In this document: piece after piece, positions 34,560 to 46,000 of the stretch | How the letters are laid out: every line of letters starts with the position of its first letter | Numbering within the stretch: the stretch's first letter is position 1 | Assembly: GCA_019054805.1 (NCBI GenBank) | Contig: JAHQIY010000025.1 | Location: 124,001 to 188,000, forward strand | DNA: 64,000 bases | Direction of reading: 5' to 3' | DNA from: Brachionus manjavacas | Lineage: Eukaryota > Rotifera > Eurotatoria > Ploima > Brachionidae | Made by a program: the position numbers and the translations under genes | Notes under the pieces: generated by a model | The model's input: the letters and a program-made list of their open reading frames with translations, nothing else | What the model was told of the DNA's origin: nothing | Database searches by the model: none

Positions 34560-35271
34560 CCTTAAGAAGAATACTGAACACGACTTTTCAACTGATATCT
34601 TCATTTTCCATTTAATAAGCCATTGTTCTAGTTCGTTCGTGTATTTATCTATCTTATTTTCTAGGTTCCCCTTTTTGTTATAAATGAAGAATGTAACTAG
34701 ATCATATGCGAAAAGCTGGGAGTATTCATTATTTGTTTTGTTTCTTTTGGGTATGTCACTAATATATATATTAAATAAAAGAGGACTAATTACTGAGCCT
34801 TGAGGAACACCTGCAGTTATTTGATATTCTTCGCTCAGATGATCATTCACATTTACCTTAAATGTCCTAGAGTCTAAAAAGGATCTAATCCAGATAGTCA
34901 AGTAATGAGGTGGATTTATTTTAATCTATTTAAAAAGTAAACCTTCATGCCAAACCCTATCAAAGGCTTTAGAAATATCAAAAAAAAGGCTGCAAACTCT
35001 TTTTTTTCTATTAAATGATTCCACAATTTTTTGAATTAAAAAGAAAAGATTATCTGATGTTCGCCGGTGTTTCCTAAATCCAGATTGCTCCTGGATAAGG
35101 AGTGAATTTTGTTCCAAATAATTGTATAATCTTGAATATACTATGCGTTCCAGTAGCTTTCCTAAACAACTCGTTATACTAACTGGTCTTTAATTTAAAG
35201 GATCTTGTAAAGAAGAGGCTTTTTTTTAATCGTAGTAATGTTCGATGTTTTCCACGCTTTAGGGACTCAAG
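34560..35271 (-). pseudogene. Internal LINE RT fragment, truncated at both ends
   Basis: Nearly identical to the RT of the copy at 52.9-54.8 kb: [40 protein letters not shown] and DISKAFDRVWHEG all appear. The palm box reads FAYDL where the longer copy has FADDL, and there are frameshifts near 34910 and 35120. It lacks both the 5' region and the 3' end with its conserved tail, which is unusual for LINE integration. Confidence 0.88.
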
Positions 35272-36630
35272 CTAAAAATGATTTCGAAATCCATATCTAA
35301 AGTTAGTGTGGAAGTTTTGCATCGCGCGAACTTTAGCTTGTCATCGTTTCTGTCAGAAACCTGAGCTATTTGATCATGAATCAAATTAAATAGGCAAATA
35401 TTCTAAAAGTCAATATTCTTAACAAAATATTCAAACTTTTTATCCTAGGAAAAATGTGCATTATAACGGTAAAATCGAATCTCTTCCTTCAAAATACCCA
35501 TTACCCCCAAACTTTATTATATATTCTAATGCTAGACAAAAATCTAAAATACAAAAAAAAGTTAATAAGAAATTTAAACTTAAGTTTTTTTTAGCATTAG
35601 ACATTTTTAAGTGCTTTTGATTTTTTAATTGATTTTCCGCAAAAATATCTAGTAAAAATTTGTTCAAAGCTTAAATTGGTTTAGAAAAAATAGTTTAAAA
35701 TTAATTAGACGATTTTGGTACATAATAGAGGCATTCAAAAAATATAGAACAATTATTTAATAAAAGATACAGAGTTGGTCAAAAGTCAAAATGGTGAAAA
35801 ATTCAACAGGCTTTGACTCTTAAAATGGAAAGTCAAGTTTCATTACAAACAAGAATTATGAGAAAAAAAATAATTTTAATCGAATATAAGTTCCCATAAA
35901 TTTTAAACGTTGCCTTAGTATTAAGGAATTTAGCTTTGTATTGAATTTGTATAAATTTTTGTTTTAGATTTTTTATTCTTAGTTAACTTCTTTTTTATTA
36001 TTGTATTTGTCTGCTTTTCTTTGATGAAAACTTAAACTTATCTTTGGAGAATTTCTTAACATAGACGCTTTTTAAAATTAATTATTTTAAATATAAGAAA
36101 ATTTGTCATTGTTTTTTATCAGCATTTTTTTTATTTAAAAAAATTAAAAATTTTCTAGAATATTTCGAAATTTAAATTTATACCTTGATAATTAAGAAAT
36201 TAAATAAAAATAAAATACTTGTATAATTTGGTAACTTATTTAATTTATATAAGATAAAATGAATTTATTTATATAAGATAAAATGAACCATTTTAAATGC
36301 TAAAGATTTAATGGGTGTAGAATTTTTTTTTGATTAAATTTTATTTTTTTCTAAAATAAATTATAACAATCTCTTAACTTATCTCTTAATTATTGACCCT
36401 AAAAAATCCTAATGTTACAAAATTTACTAATTTTTTTTAGATTACGCTTTTTTAGATAACAAAATTAATCAATTTTTTTCAATTCCTTACAAAGAAAAGA
36501 CAATAAAAAAAATGCACAAAGTCAAATTTTTATACTTTATTTCAGTCTAGAAAAAACTTGAAGCTCAAACTTGACTTGAATAAAAATAAAATTTGAAGTC
36601 TTAGTTTTAATAAATAAATAGTTTAATGAA
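35272..36630. other. AT-rich stretch with a short duplication
   Basis: No gene seen. A 26-bp unit (TTTATATAAGATAAAATGAA) is duplicated at about 36242-36293. A 68-codon minus-strand frame at 35461-35667 has no recognisable content. Confidence 0.45.
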
Positions 36631-36636
36631 CTTCAA

Positions 36637-36645
36637 CTATAGCTT

Positions 36646-36676
<31 letters not shown>

Positions 36677-36975
36677 TTTGACTGTAGCTGGCTAGCCAGC
36701 GAGTGTGCTGAATTTTGAATTTTAAAATTTGCTTTGTTTGTAGCCTCTATCACTTGATTTTTCCATTTGAGATTTGTATTGAAGATAGCTCCAAGATCTC
36801 TTTCGGTTTTTGACGTTGATAACTGTTTACCATTAAAAAAATAAGTGAATTCTTTGTTTTTATGACCGTAATGCATAACCACACATTTTGATGCGTTGAA
36901 GAGAAGAAGCCAATCTTGAGTCCACTTGAAAATTAAATCTAAATTTTGTTTGGAAAAAAAAAGCTCAAAAGTCAA
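36637..36975 (-). pseudogene. CR1/jockey-like LINE RT C-terminal fragment
   Basis: The minus strand encodes the post-FADD part of a different LINE: LDLIFKWTQDWLLLFNASKC, VVMHYGHKNKEFTYFFNGKQ, STSKTERDLGAIF and LKWKNQVIEATNKANF. It degenerates into a CTA microsatellite that adds a run of leucines (36643-36677). 5' and core RT parts are absent. Confidence 0.8.
36643..36677. repeat. TAG/CTA trinucleotide microsatellite
   Basis: About eleven tandem AGT units interrupting the end of the RT fragment. Confidence 0.9.
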
Positions 36976-37464
36976 TTTTTATGATCTTTTAAATTAAATA
37001 ATTATATTTTCCGGGAAATTAATATTGTTTAAGATTGAGTGTTACTTCACTGGTAGACAAGACCGTCTTGCTAGTATAGCTCTTTTGGCAAAAGAGCTTT
37101 GAAATAATATTTTTCAAATATTTAAAATTTAATCTAAAAGATCTTGACCCTTATCCGTCCAACATCGGGTCAAAAATGACCCAAGCAAATTTTTCAAAAT
37201 TTTATTTTTGTTGGATTGAATAAAAAAATATTGAAAATCCCTTAGAATTGATTTTCTGTTGTCTTTTTCTTTAAATTTTTTTCTAAAATACCGAAAACAG
37301 AAACTATTTTTTTAAAAAGTTTATTGTCCAAAAATAATATTGTTTTAATATTTTCGGTTTTTTAAAGCTTAATTAAAATTGAAAATAATTGAGTCTTTTG
37401 TTTTATAAACAATGCTTATTGATAAAAAAATTGATATAAAAACTTTAAATGTTTCACAATTTAT

Positions 37465-38990
37465 AATGATCTAATTAATCCCCAAAAAGATAGAGAAATA
37501 ATTGACTACAATCTTGAGTTTTTTAATAAGGAAAGTCAATGAAAATTTGACGAGTCCGTTAGCACTAAAGAGATTACATCAGCGATAAAAAGGTTAAAAG
37601 AAGAAACAGCTTCGGGCCAGACCAAATTCATAACTATATGTAAAAAATTTTCCTCAAAATATTCTAAAAGACATAATGTATCTTTTTAGTTTAATTCTAA
37701 GAGAAGGTAAAATACCGAATGCATGGAAATCTGCTAACATTACTATGATACCTAAAAAGTCAATTTAAAACCTTCCCTCTTACCTAATACATTCGATTAA
37801 TTCTTTTTTAGGCTCAAGATCATTTAAAGTAAATGTAAATGGTCATAAGTGATGAATACCTCATTACTGCAGGTGTTCCTCAAGGCTCGGTAATTAGTCC
37901 ATTACTTTTTAGTATTTTTATCAATGATATTCCTAAAAGAAATAAAACAAATAGTGAATATTCCTTCTTTTTGCTGATGACTTGGTTACATTTTATATTT
38001 TTAAGAAAAAAGGAAATCTAGAAAATAAGATAAACAAATACTTAGACAAACTAGAAACATGGCTCTTTAGGTGGAAGATGAAAATATCTGTTGAAAAGTA
38101 TGTTGCTTCATTGTCTTCACTAAATATAATAAGAAAAATAATGACTTAAAATTAAAAATATATGAAAATAAAATTGAGAGTCAAAAGAAAATTAAGTTTT
38201 TAGGTGTAAAATTAAATTCAAAATTAACCTTTACCCCAATGATTGATGAAATAAAACAGCGTTGTAGTTCACGGTTGAACTTAATAAAAATATTGTCAAA
38301 CAAAAAATGGGATCTTAATTATTACACACTAGAAAACCTATTTATTGCGGGCTCAAACGAAGGTCTTGAACCATTCGGACGTTCCCTGGGGTCACCCCCT
38401 AAATTATTTAAAAAATAAATAAAAAAATAGAAAACCTATTTAATTCTTTAATCGAATCTATAATTGATTACTCTTTTCCGTGTCTAAATTCATTTTCGGA
38501 GACAAACATTAGAAAAATTCAGTCTTACCAAACTGAGCATTTCGTTTTATACTTAAACTAAAATATGATACTCCTTTTAATATTCTGCATCATGAGGCCT
38601 TTAATAAACTTAAATTTTTAACTGTCTCGAGTCGAATTTATGAATTGAGTGAAAGATATGTAGCGTCATTCTGTTGATTGTCAAGCTGGTTGACGAATAT
38701 AAAGCGGGTTTTGAATCAAGATATGTTGAATACCCGACTCAATTGTGTAATTGCTATCTTACTATTTCTTCTTTCTTTCCTGAAATGTTCAATACTTAAA
38801 TTCATTGCACATGTCACCTCTTAAAATTTATCAATTTTTAATTGTCTTTTTATTAAATTTAAACTTATTTTTAATCTTTCTTATATTTTTTTTACATTTT
38901 ATTTTGTCTTAATTTTAATTTTAATTTTTTTTAATCTGAAGGAGGTTTAGCTCGGCACAGATAAAACAAATAAATAAATAATAAACAACT
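37465..38990 (+). pseudogene. Decayed LINE copy inside the piggyBac element
   Basis: Reads from DLINPQKDREIIDYNLEFF through [45 protein letters not shown] and SIIDYSFPCLNSFSE, with several frameshifts and deletions. It ends at the family 3' word (CTGAAGGAGGTTTAGCTCGG at 38937) and an AAATAAATAAATAA tail. It is 5' truncated. An 83-bp insertion at 38345 breaks the ORF. Confidence 0.85.
38330..38442. mobile_element. 83-bp retroposon with 15-bp target-site duplication
   Basis: TAGAAAACCTATTTA occurs at 38330-38344 and again at 38428-38442. The text between (38345-38427) is absent from related LINE copies, whose reading frame continues across the join. The insert is GC-rich at its start (GCGGGCTCAAACGAAGG, GGACGTTCCCTGGGGTCACC) and ends in an A/T-rich tail. 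GGTCTTGAACC faintly resembles a tRNA B box. Confidence 0.85.
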
Positions 38991-39390
38991 TATCAATTAA
39001 ATACTTATTAACTTAATTTGGATTAAATAAAATGAGTAACCAAGAATTTAATTGAGTGGTTTAGAAGAACCGGCGTTAAAAGCCAAAAAATAATCCGACA
39101 CAGAACTCGTCTAATACAAAAAAAAGAGGAAGATGTTTTATTTGTACTAAATCCGACAATAAAGGTTCCGAAACATGTTCTCATTGTGAAGGGTTTGTTT
39201 GCAAAAATCACTCGGAACAAATAATAACTGTTATTTATCAAAACTGTTTAAATATTTAATTTTGTAATTTAATTTTTTAATCGCTTTTTTTACATAAAAT
39301 TTTATAAATAATAATTTTTTTTCCTCGGGTCCAAATTGACCCATCTCAGACGTTAACGCTATTTTTATATCTTCGACAGAGAAGGGTTAA

Positions 39391-40055
39391 GCTGGATACC
39401 GAGGCACAAATAGATAAATTAAATTATTTATTGAAAAAAATGAGTGATAAATGAAAAATGAATTGTTTTAACTTTCACACATAAAAATTCTGTCAAAAAT
39501 TATTTTTTCCTAAAAAATATTATAAAAAGATGGACTTTGTAATTCAAATCGCGTTTAAAAAAAATAATACTTTTACAATCTTTATTTTTCAAAATTTTAA
39601 AGCCTCATAGGCAAATTGAAAAATAAACATAAAAATACAAATTACAATTAAAAAAAAAAATATATGATAAACAAATCGCATTAATTTTCATAAATAATTA
39701 ATCAATCCATTTAAAATTTTAAATTTTAAAATTCTATTTGAAAATGAAGTGAATTTTCTTCTTTATATGTTTGAAAAAATGCTCATTTTTGAAACGCTGT
39801 AACATTGAGGTAAGAAATTTTCAAGAAACTTCTAGCCTTAAGGAAAACCTACAGAGACTGCCTCGTACTAATCTAACATTTTTTTAAAAACTTCTTTCAT
39901 TGAACTTTGTCAAATTATTATAAATTCATTTGAAAGTTGATAATTTAAATAAATAATCTCTCAGACAAGTCAGCAAAAATTGATAAAAATTTTGAATTTT
40001 AAAAATAAAGGTTTTTAAAGAAAATTTCAAGCTCTTAAAAAGAAAATTCATTTAT
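39391..40055. other. AT-rich spacer
   Basis: No supportable feature beyond low-complexity sequence. Confidence 0.4.
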
Positions 40056-40059
40056 ATTC

Positions 40060-40275
40060 CGAGCTCGGTAAAACATCACTTTCTTCCTCAAAATTTGGCA
40101 TTTGATCGCCAAGAGTAACTGGCTGTTTTTTACATATCAAACTAGTCAAGGCATTCTTCGAAGAAATCATAAAATTTCAGCTCTATTAAGAGTTTTTGAT
40201 GGGAAGCCTTGTCAATGTCTTTGGATGAGTCAATACATTATTCCTTTGGCATCCTGTCTAAAATTTCTTTAGAAT
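40060..40275 (-). pseudogene. Ancient RT fossil of another LINE
   Basis: The minus strand reads SSKDIDKASHQKLLIELKFY, then in a shifted frame LTSLICKKQPVTLGDQMPNF and EEESDVLPSS. The order resembles RT block (D-SKAFDKVSH)-(LL-KL)-(V-VG-)-(GVPQGS). It carries stops and a frameshift and is much more diverged than the other LINE copies. Confidence 0.5.
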
Positions 40276-42830
40276 TTTCGCTGTGCATGATTTAAACTAA
40301 GCATAGATCCATCGATCCAGTATGAACCCTAAAATTTACTTTATGGTCATTTCATAAATAACTAAGCCTTCTATTTTTTTTACCAAATAAATTCTGAAAA
40401 AAATTTCTAGTTTAAAATATAATTAAATTTTATTTATTTAAACTGTAAAATAATCGTAAATTTTTTTTTTTTAAATGTGGCAATCGTTTTTATTTCATTT
40501 ATTTATGACCAGGGTTTCTAGTGATTTTTTTGACTTATTCACAAAAATTGACTCTCGGTCTTTTTGAAACTTGATAATTTTTTGTGCAAATATTGATAGA
40601 AGTTATCGAAATTTAAATGAAAAAAATGAGAAATTTAAATTCACCATTTTATGTGTTTCCATAGAGTTAACTATTTTAAATTGTCTTTTTTAGAATTTTC
40701 AATATGTCAGTTTGTTTTCATAAATATTAACTAGGTTTCACATATATTAGGGATTCCACGTTAAAGAAGTAATTGCTTCTCATAATTTAAATAAGATCCT
40801 ATTCTTAAATTCAAAAATTTAAATTTAAAGCTAATAATTTAAAATTTCCTAAAAATTGCAAATATTTTCTCGCATTATTGTTCACTGGAAATATTCAAAT
40901 TTTGAAAATTTTATTTTGAATTTTGGTTTGAAGAAAGGTTAGCCAAAAAGCTCGGAATTGATGAAGCCCTTCACATTCGTAGACGATTTTTATTTTCTAC
41001 AATAAATAATAATTCTAACTTTTTTTCACAGTTTATTATAATTTAAAACTGCTTTGGGTTTATAGAAAAAAAATTTTTAATTTAATCAAATTTTTTGGTT
41101 CTTTTATTTCAAATTTTGACAGCAATGTTTTTTCTTATTACAGAACTAACTCTTGTTCTAAATTTCATTTAAATTTGATAAACAAAGCGAATTTTAAAAT
41201 AAATTTAATTTCGTAGCTAAGTAAATAATTAGATTAATTAGAATTTTGCATGAGAACATTAGCAAGATATGCCACGAAACCAAGCGTTACATAATAGTTT
41301 TTCCCTTTTAAACTTTCTTTTTTCAATTTCATGTAAAAAATTGTCAGATTCACTCAATTTAATTCTATCTTAAAAATAATAAAATTAATCAAATTAAAAT
41401 ATGAACAGTTTAATAAAAATAAAAAACAAAAATTGTGATTTTAACTGTTTACTTAATAATTTATCCTTTAAAAATACATTTTCTACATGGCTAATAAATG
41501 TCTTGTTTATTTTCATGATTTTCAGTTTTTCTAGAGGTTTTCGCGATTTCGATGAAATTATATGCTAAAACAAACTTCAGGTGACGCTTTGGTAGTGAAG
41601 CAATTTTAGGAATTATTAAGCCTAATCAAGAATCATATAAATTAGACACGAACAACTTTTAGAGCTTATTCAGTCGGAGCTTCAACATTTTCTTCATACC
41701 AGCTTGGTAAGAAATAAAAGACATTAGAGCACGGATCAAATTTATCAATATTTGATATGACATTTTTAAATATTTAAAAGATTCTTAGCGCAAATATTTT
41801 TACTAAATTCTAGGAAACTTTTTGGAAATATAGAGCCATTTTTCAAAAATTCTGTATTCCATCATACTGCGACCGGTTGGGAAAAATTTGGCAGACTTTT
41901 GAAAAACTCTTTTTTGTCAAAATGGTTCTGTGATAGCCACGAAGAAGTGTTGCGCAATGTTTGTTTGATTTTAAGAGTCAACAGCAAACATCAACAATCA
42001 AAATTACATAAGAAATTAGCTTTTAATTAAGTTATGCTTAAATCTGTAACTATAGTAAAAATTGCGTGTGTGCCACTGGTAACTAATGTAAATTATAAGC
42101 TGGAAAAAGTTATTGATGAAAAATTAATTGCTAGTTTAAGTTACTCCGAAATGTAAATGTGTAAAAGTTAATATTTACCAAGCTATAGTAATTCTAAGAT
42201 GCCAAAGCCCGAAAAATACTCGAAAACTTGGTTTCTAGGCTTTTGATTTGAAGCAAATAGCTCATTTGCCTAAAGCTGATTATATCATTAAAGTATGATG
42301 TTTGTCAAGAGAAACATTTATCGTAAAATTATAAAAAGCTTGCTAAATTAAGATTATAGTAAATTTATTAGGAAAAAAAATTTTAAAATAAAAAATTCTT
42401 AGAAACGTGTTGCCAAGTTGAATTGTACAAATCTTTGAGCAAATGCTACATTAAATTTTGGCAATCGGTAAATTGTCGTAAAAAAAGGTGAACACATTCA
42501 AAGTAACTAAGAAATCACATACAAAACACTTGAATAAGTGTGCTGCGATTTCTTTTGTACGGGTTTGTGCTAATTTGATTGTAAAATTTGGCAAAATTCT
42601 AAATCTAAATAGCTTGTAACATTTTTGTTTACAATTCTAATATTTAAATCGAGTTTGGCCGCGAGGAAACCATTTGGTAGATGGAGAATATCAGATTCAA
42701 TAAAGAGTTGTATTCAAGCGGATTGCATAACCATTTGTTATGAAATTTGGTTGAATTTAAATTTTTTTTTATTAATGTTTTTAATGTTTTAATTATAAGT
42801 GAAAGCTTAAAGTATGTTTACTCAATAGGG
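40276..42830. other. AT-rich stretch upstream of the coiled-coil gene
   Basis: No exon or repeat recognised on either strand. Probably 5' flank. Confidence 0.4.
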
Positions 42831-42836
42831 AGCCTT

Positions 42837-42848
42837 TATATATAAATA
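42837..42848 (+). promoter_or_regulatory. Possible TATA box
   Basis: TATATATAAATA preceded by a slightly GC-richer CTCAATAGGGAGCC, 160 bp before the start codon at 43008. In so AT-rich a genome this is weak evidence. Confidence 0.25.
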
Positions 42849-42987
42849 AGTTTAATTCGAGCAAGAATTTAGCATTGTTTTTTTTTGGTTAAAAAAAGTT
42901 TCTCACTCAGAAACTTCTGGTCAGCGCATTTTAACAAGAATTCATTATTTCTAAAATTAGCTTTAGATTAAGTGAATTTAAGTAAAT

Positions 42988-42996
42988 TCTTCTCAG
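42988..42996 (+). promoter_or_regulatory. 3' splice acceptor upstream of the 525-aa ORF
   Basis: AATTCTTCTCAG ends at 42996, 11 nt before ATG at 43008, the same arrangement as at three other genes. Confidence 0.5.
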
Positions 42997-43007
42997 AACA
43001 ACCAAAG

Positions 43008-46000
43008 ATGGCACGATACGGCATTGGTCGATTGATAGACTCACAAGAAATTCCTTCCATGCAAAGAAAGCTAGAAAATCTCTACGACAATTACAACGTG
43101 AGTGTTTTTTTTATTATTTTTATTTTTATAAAATTTGCATGCTTCTGCCTCTGATTCTGCATCTCATGACAATAAATGTAACATGATAAGGTACTTGTGT
43201 ATAAATAGAACTGAGTATAGTAAAAATACAGTTCAATAATGAACCAGGATAGAATTTATTTCGAAAATTTCGTTCTTAAAGATGCTTTATTTTTGGCGCA
43301 TTTTTGGACACTTTTGAAACTTAGAAGACACTGGGAAGTAATTGAAATAATTGCAAGAAAAAATCTTAAAATTTGGAATTGTGAAATTTGTACAAAAAAG
43401 AAAAGAACAAAATGATATGAATTTTCGAAAATTTTTCTATAAATTTTGTGAATGCAGCATGGTGCTACATACATAGTTGCATCAACTCTGCGAAATCTCT
43501 GCTGAATTTCTTAGAATTTGGTCAATAATGCAGTTATGAATGCTGTCCATTTTGGATTCACATTTTTAATTTTTAATTAAAAAAAATTTTAAAAAAAGTT
43601 TTTTTTTTCAAAAATTACTATGAAAATGGCTAAAAAGAGGGATTTAGCCGCTCGAAGCTGCCCTGGAGTCCAACTCCTAAATTTTTTTCAAATTAAAAAA
43701 TAAATTGGATTCTCATAATTAATTTTGAAATCCTTGAATAAGAGTTTTCGAATTGTTTTCTATTTTTTTATGTTCTTTTGTACTGATTTCTCACATCCAA
43801 AAATTAAGAAAAATAAATTTTTTAAATTTAAGAAAATTTTTTGATGCTAAAAGTTTGCTTGCAAATTGATTTTAAATTTATTCACGCATCCGTATTATTA
43901 ATTTTTATTTTAGTACAGCTCAAATTTGACAAACTATTTTAAATGTTCCGAAATTATTGAACAAAACTCGGATGTTCAGCGAAAATTGGTCGGATCACTG
44001 TGCGATATTTCAAGTGAAAGTAAGTTTTTTTTACTTTTTTATGCATTTAAAATAGAACAACTCTTAAACATAAAATTGGCTGTGTGAAATTTTTTGCTTG
44101 AACTACAACTATTTAAATTAATATTAGATCGATATTGATAGATTATTTAAATCATAAAATTTGCTTTCTTTAGACTAAATATCACAGACCCTTTGCATTT
44201 TAGAATCTGACAGATTTTAAAATATCTTCATAGTTTTTTTTAATTTTTCGCTTTAAGACAATTTTTAAGATAATAAAAGACAATAAATCTTCCAATTTAT
44301 TTAAATTTTTTTTTCGAAAAATTTTAATTTTCAAGAGTAAATAAGTCATTAAATGTTTTTTTTTTCGTTTTTATTTTATTTTTGCTAATCTAAAGAGTCT
44401 AATTAATGGCTATTTAATTTAAAAAAATCTTTAGAAAAATTTAAGAATGTCAAATTCATTAGAAACAAGAAAATGTCAGTGTGTGTAATCGATTTAATTT
44501 TTTTAAAATAGAAAATCAAGTAGCACTTAATTTAGATCAACTTCACAGATCCTTAAATGTGCTTAGTCAAGCATCTAAAAATTCTGAAATTATCTAATAT
44601 AACTGTCTTTTCAATGAAGTACTTTAATAAAATTTAGAAATTCATAAATGCAAGTGAGCTTTTGTGAATTATTCGCTTCACCGGATGTTCATTCAAACAA
44701 AATTTTTTTCAAATTTTAGTCTAGAAATGATGTACGATCAAAAGATTAAAAAATCTAATATCATATATCTAGATTTATTAGAAAAAATATTAAAATTATA
44801 ATTAAAAAATAAGGAAAAATATCTAATTAATTTATTTATTGAGTAATAAAATTAACCCATTTAAAGCTCAATTTTGTCGTCCAAAAAAGCATTAACTCCA
44901 TTAAGGAAATCGTTGACGAGAATCTTTGATTTTTCCTCATGCAATGCATCTTTTCTATCAATCTATTTCAAACTATTCTATATAAAAAAAATAATTATTT
45001 TTTTCTAAATTTTAAAAAATTTTATCAATTAAAATTTTTTTTAATTTTAAATTAACTAATTTTGGAGTTATTATTATTTATTTATTTCTTGTTGCAAGTT
45101 TTTGATTTAGCTTTTAAGAAAAAAAACTTGATTTTGTCGCGGGTAATTTTTAAAATGAGACACGTTCTTTGGTGATAAGGCCGACTTTACTTGATTAGGA
45201 ATTTTAGTTCTCAGCCACAATTATTTAATTAACTAACAGGTAAAAGAAGGAAATTAATTTAATTAGTATGTTAATGCTCATGGGTGTACGGATATGAGCA
45301 TACAGGATTCAATAGGAAGCCTATTCACCTTTTTTAGCTCCAAAAATTAAAAGGCATTTAAAATGAGCACAAAAGCGAGATAATTTTGACAAGATCGTGT
45401 CATAATTACTAAAAGGATTTCAAATCCCCTCCAACAAAATTAGAATTAATTTTTTGTTCTTGTTGCAAGCTTCCTTTTTAATTGAAAAATTAATTGAATT
45501 TTTTCTCATTTTTATGTTCTCTTCTCTTGTTGCATTATTCTTTCCACAAACTTGTAATTATATAAAATGAAATATTAATAAATTTCATTAATAATAGTAA
45601 TCTTCATCAAGCTTTAATGATTTATATAAATACTATAGGTTGTGGAAGATTTTTTTCTTTACAGAAAAATTCAACTAAAGTAAATTCATTTATTTAGTGT
45701 CTCATTTTTCTATAAATTATTTAGTCTTTGTTCTCATAATCACAAAAGCTTTTTAATTTAAAATTTATCTTCTAGAGAAACACAAATTTTTGCTTTCTTT
45801 CTATCCTAGTAAATGGAAATGAAAATTTTGGAAAACTCTTTTTGGCAAATTTTATTTGAGGCTTCTTTTATTTTCGACATTTAAGTTTTTTAGGAATTTT
45901 TTGTCCGGATCCTTTGCCTTTTTTGAGCATCCTTAATTATTTCCAAGGATTTTCTGATTCTTTTTTGAGGAATTTTATTTGAGTCATTATTTTCCCGACC

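Larger units (their letters stand above)
37148..39386 (+). mobile_element. Decayed piggyBac element interrupted by a LINE
   Basis: The left end begins CCCTTATCCGTCC after TTGA (37144-37147, a mutated TTAA). The right end is GACAGAGAAGGG followed by TTAA (39387-39390). Both ends carry the inner palindromic word GGGTCAAAAATGACCC or a variant. Near the right end the + strand encodes a piggyBac-type C-terminal Cys/His finger (RGRCFICTKSDNKGSETCSH, then CEGFVCKNHSEQI at about 39130-39225). The catalytic core is gone. A LINE occupies 37465-38990. Confidence 0.75.

Noticed and set aside
36637-36680. Poly-leucine domain
   Set aside because: Produced by a CTA microsatellite running through the end of a LINE relic.
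42972-43007. Upstream in-frame extension (NLSKFFSEQPK) of the 525-aa protein
   Set aside because: It has no ATG (begins GTG) and a splice acceptor at 42996 lies within it, so the start at 43008 is preferred.
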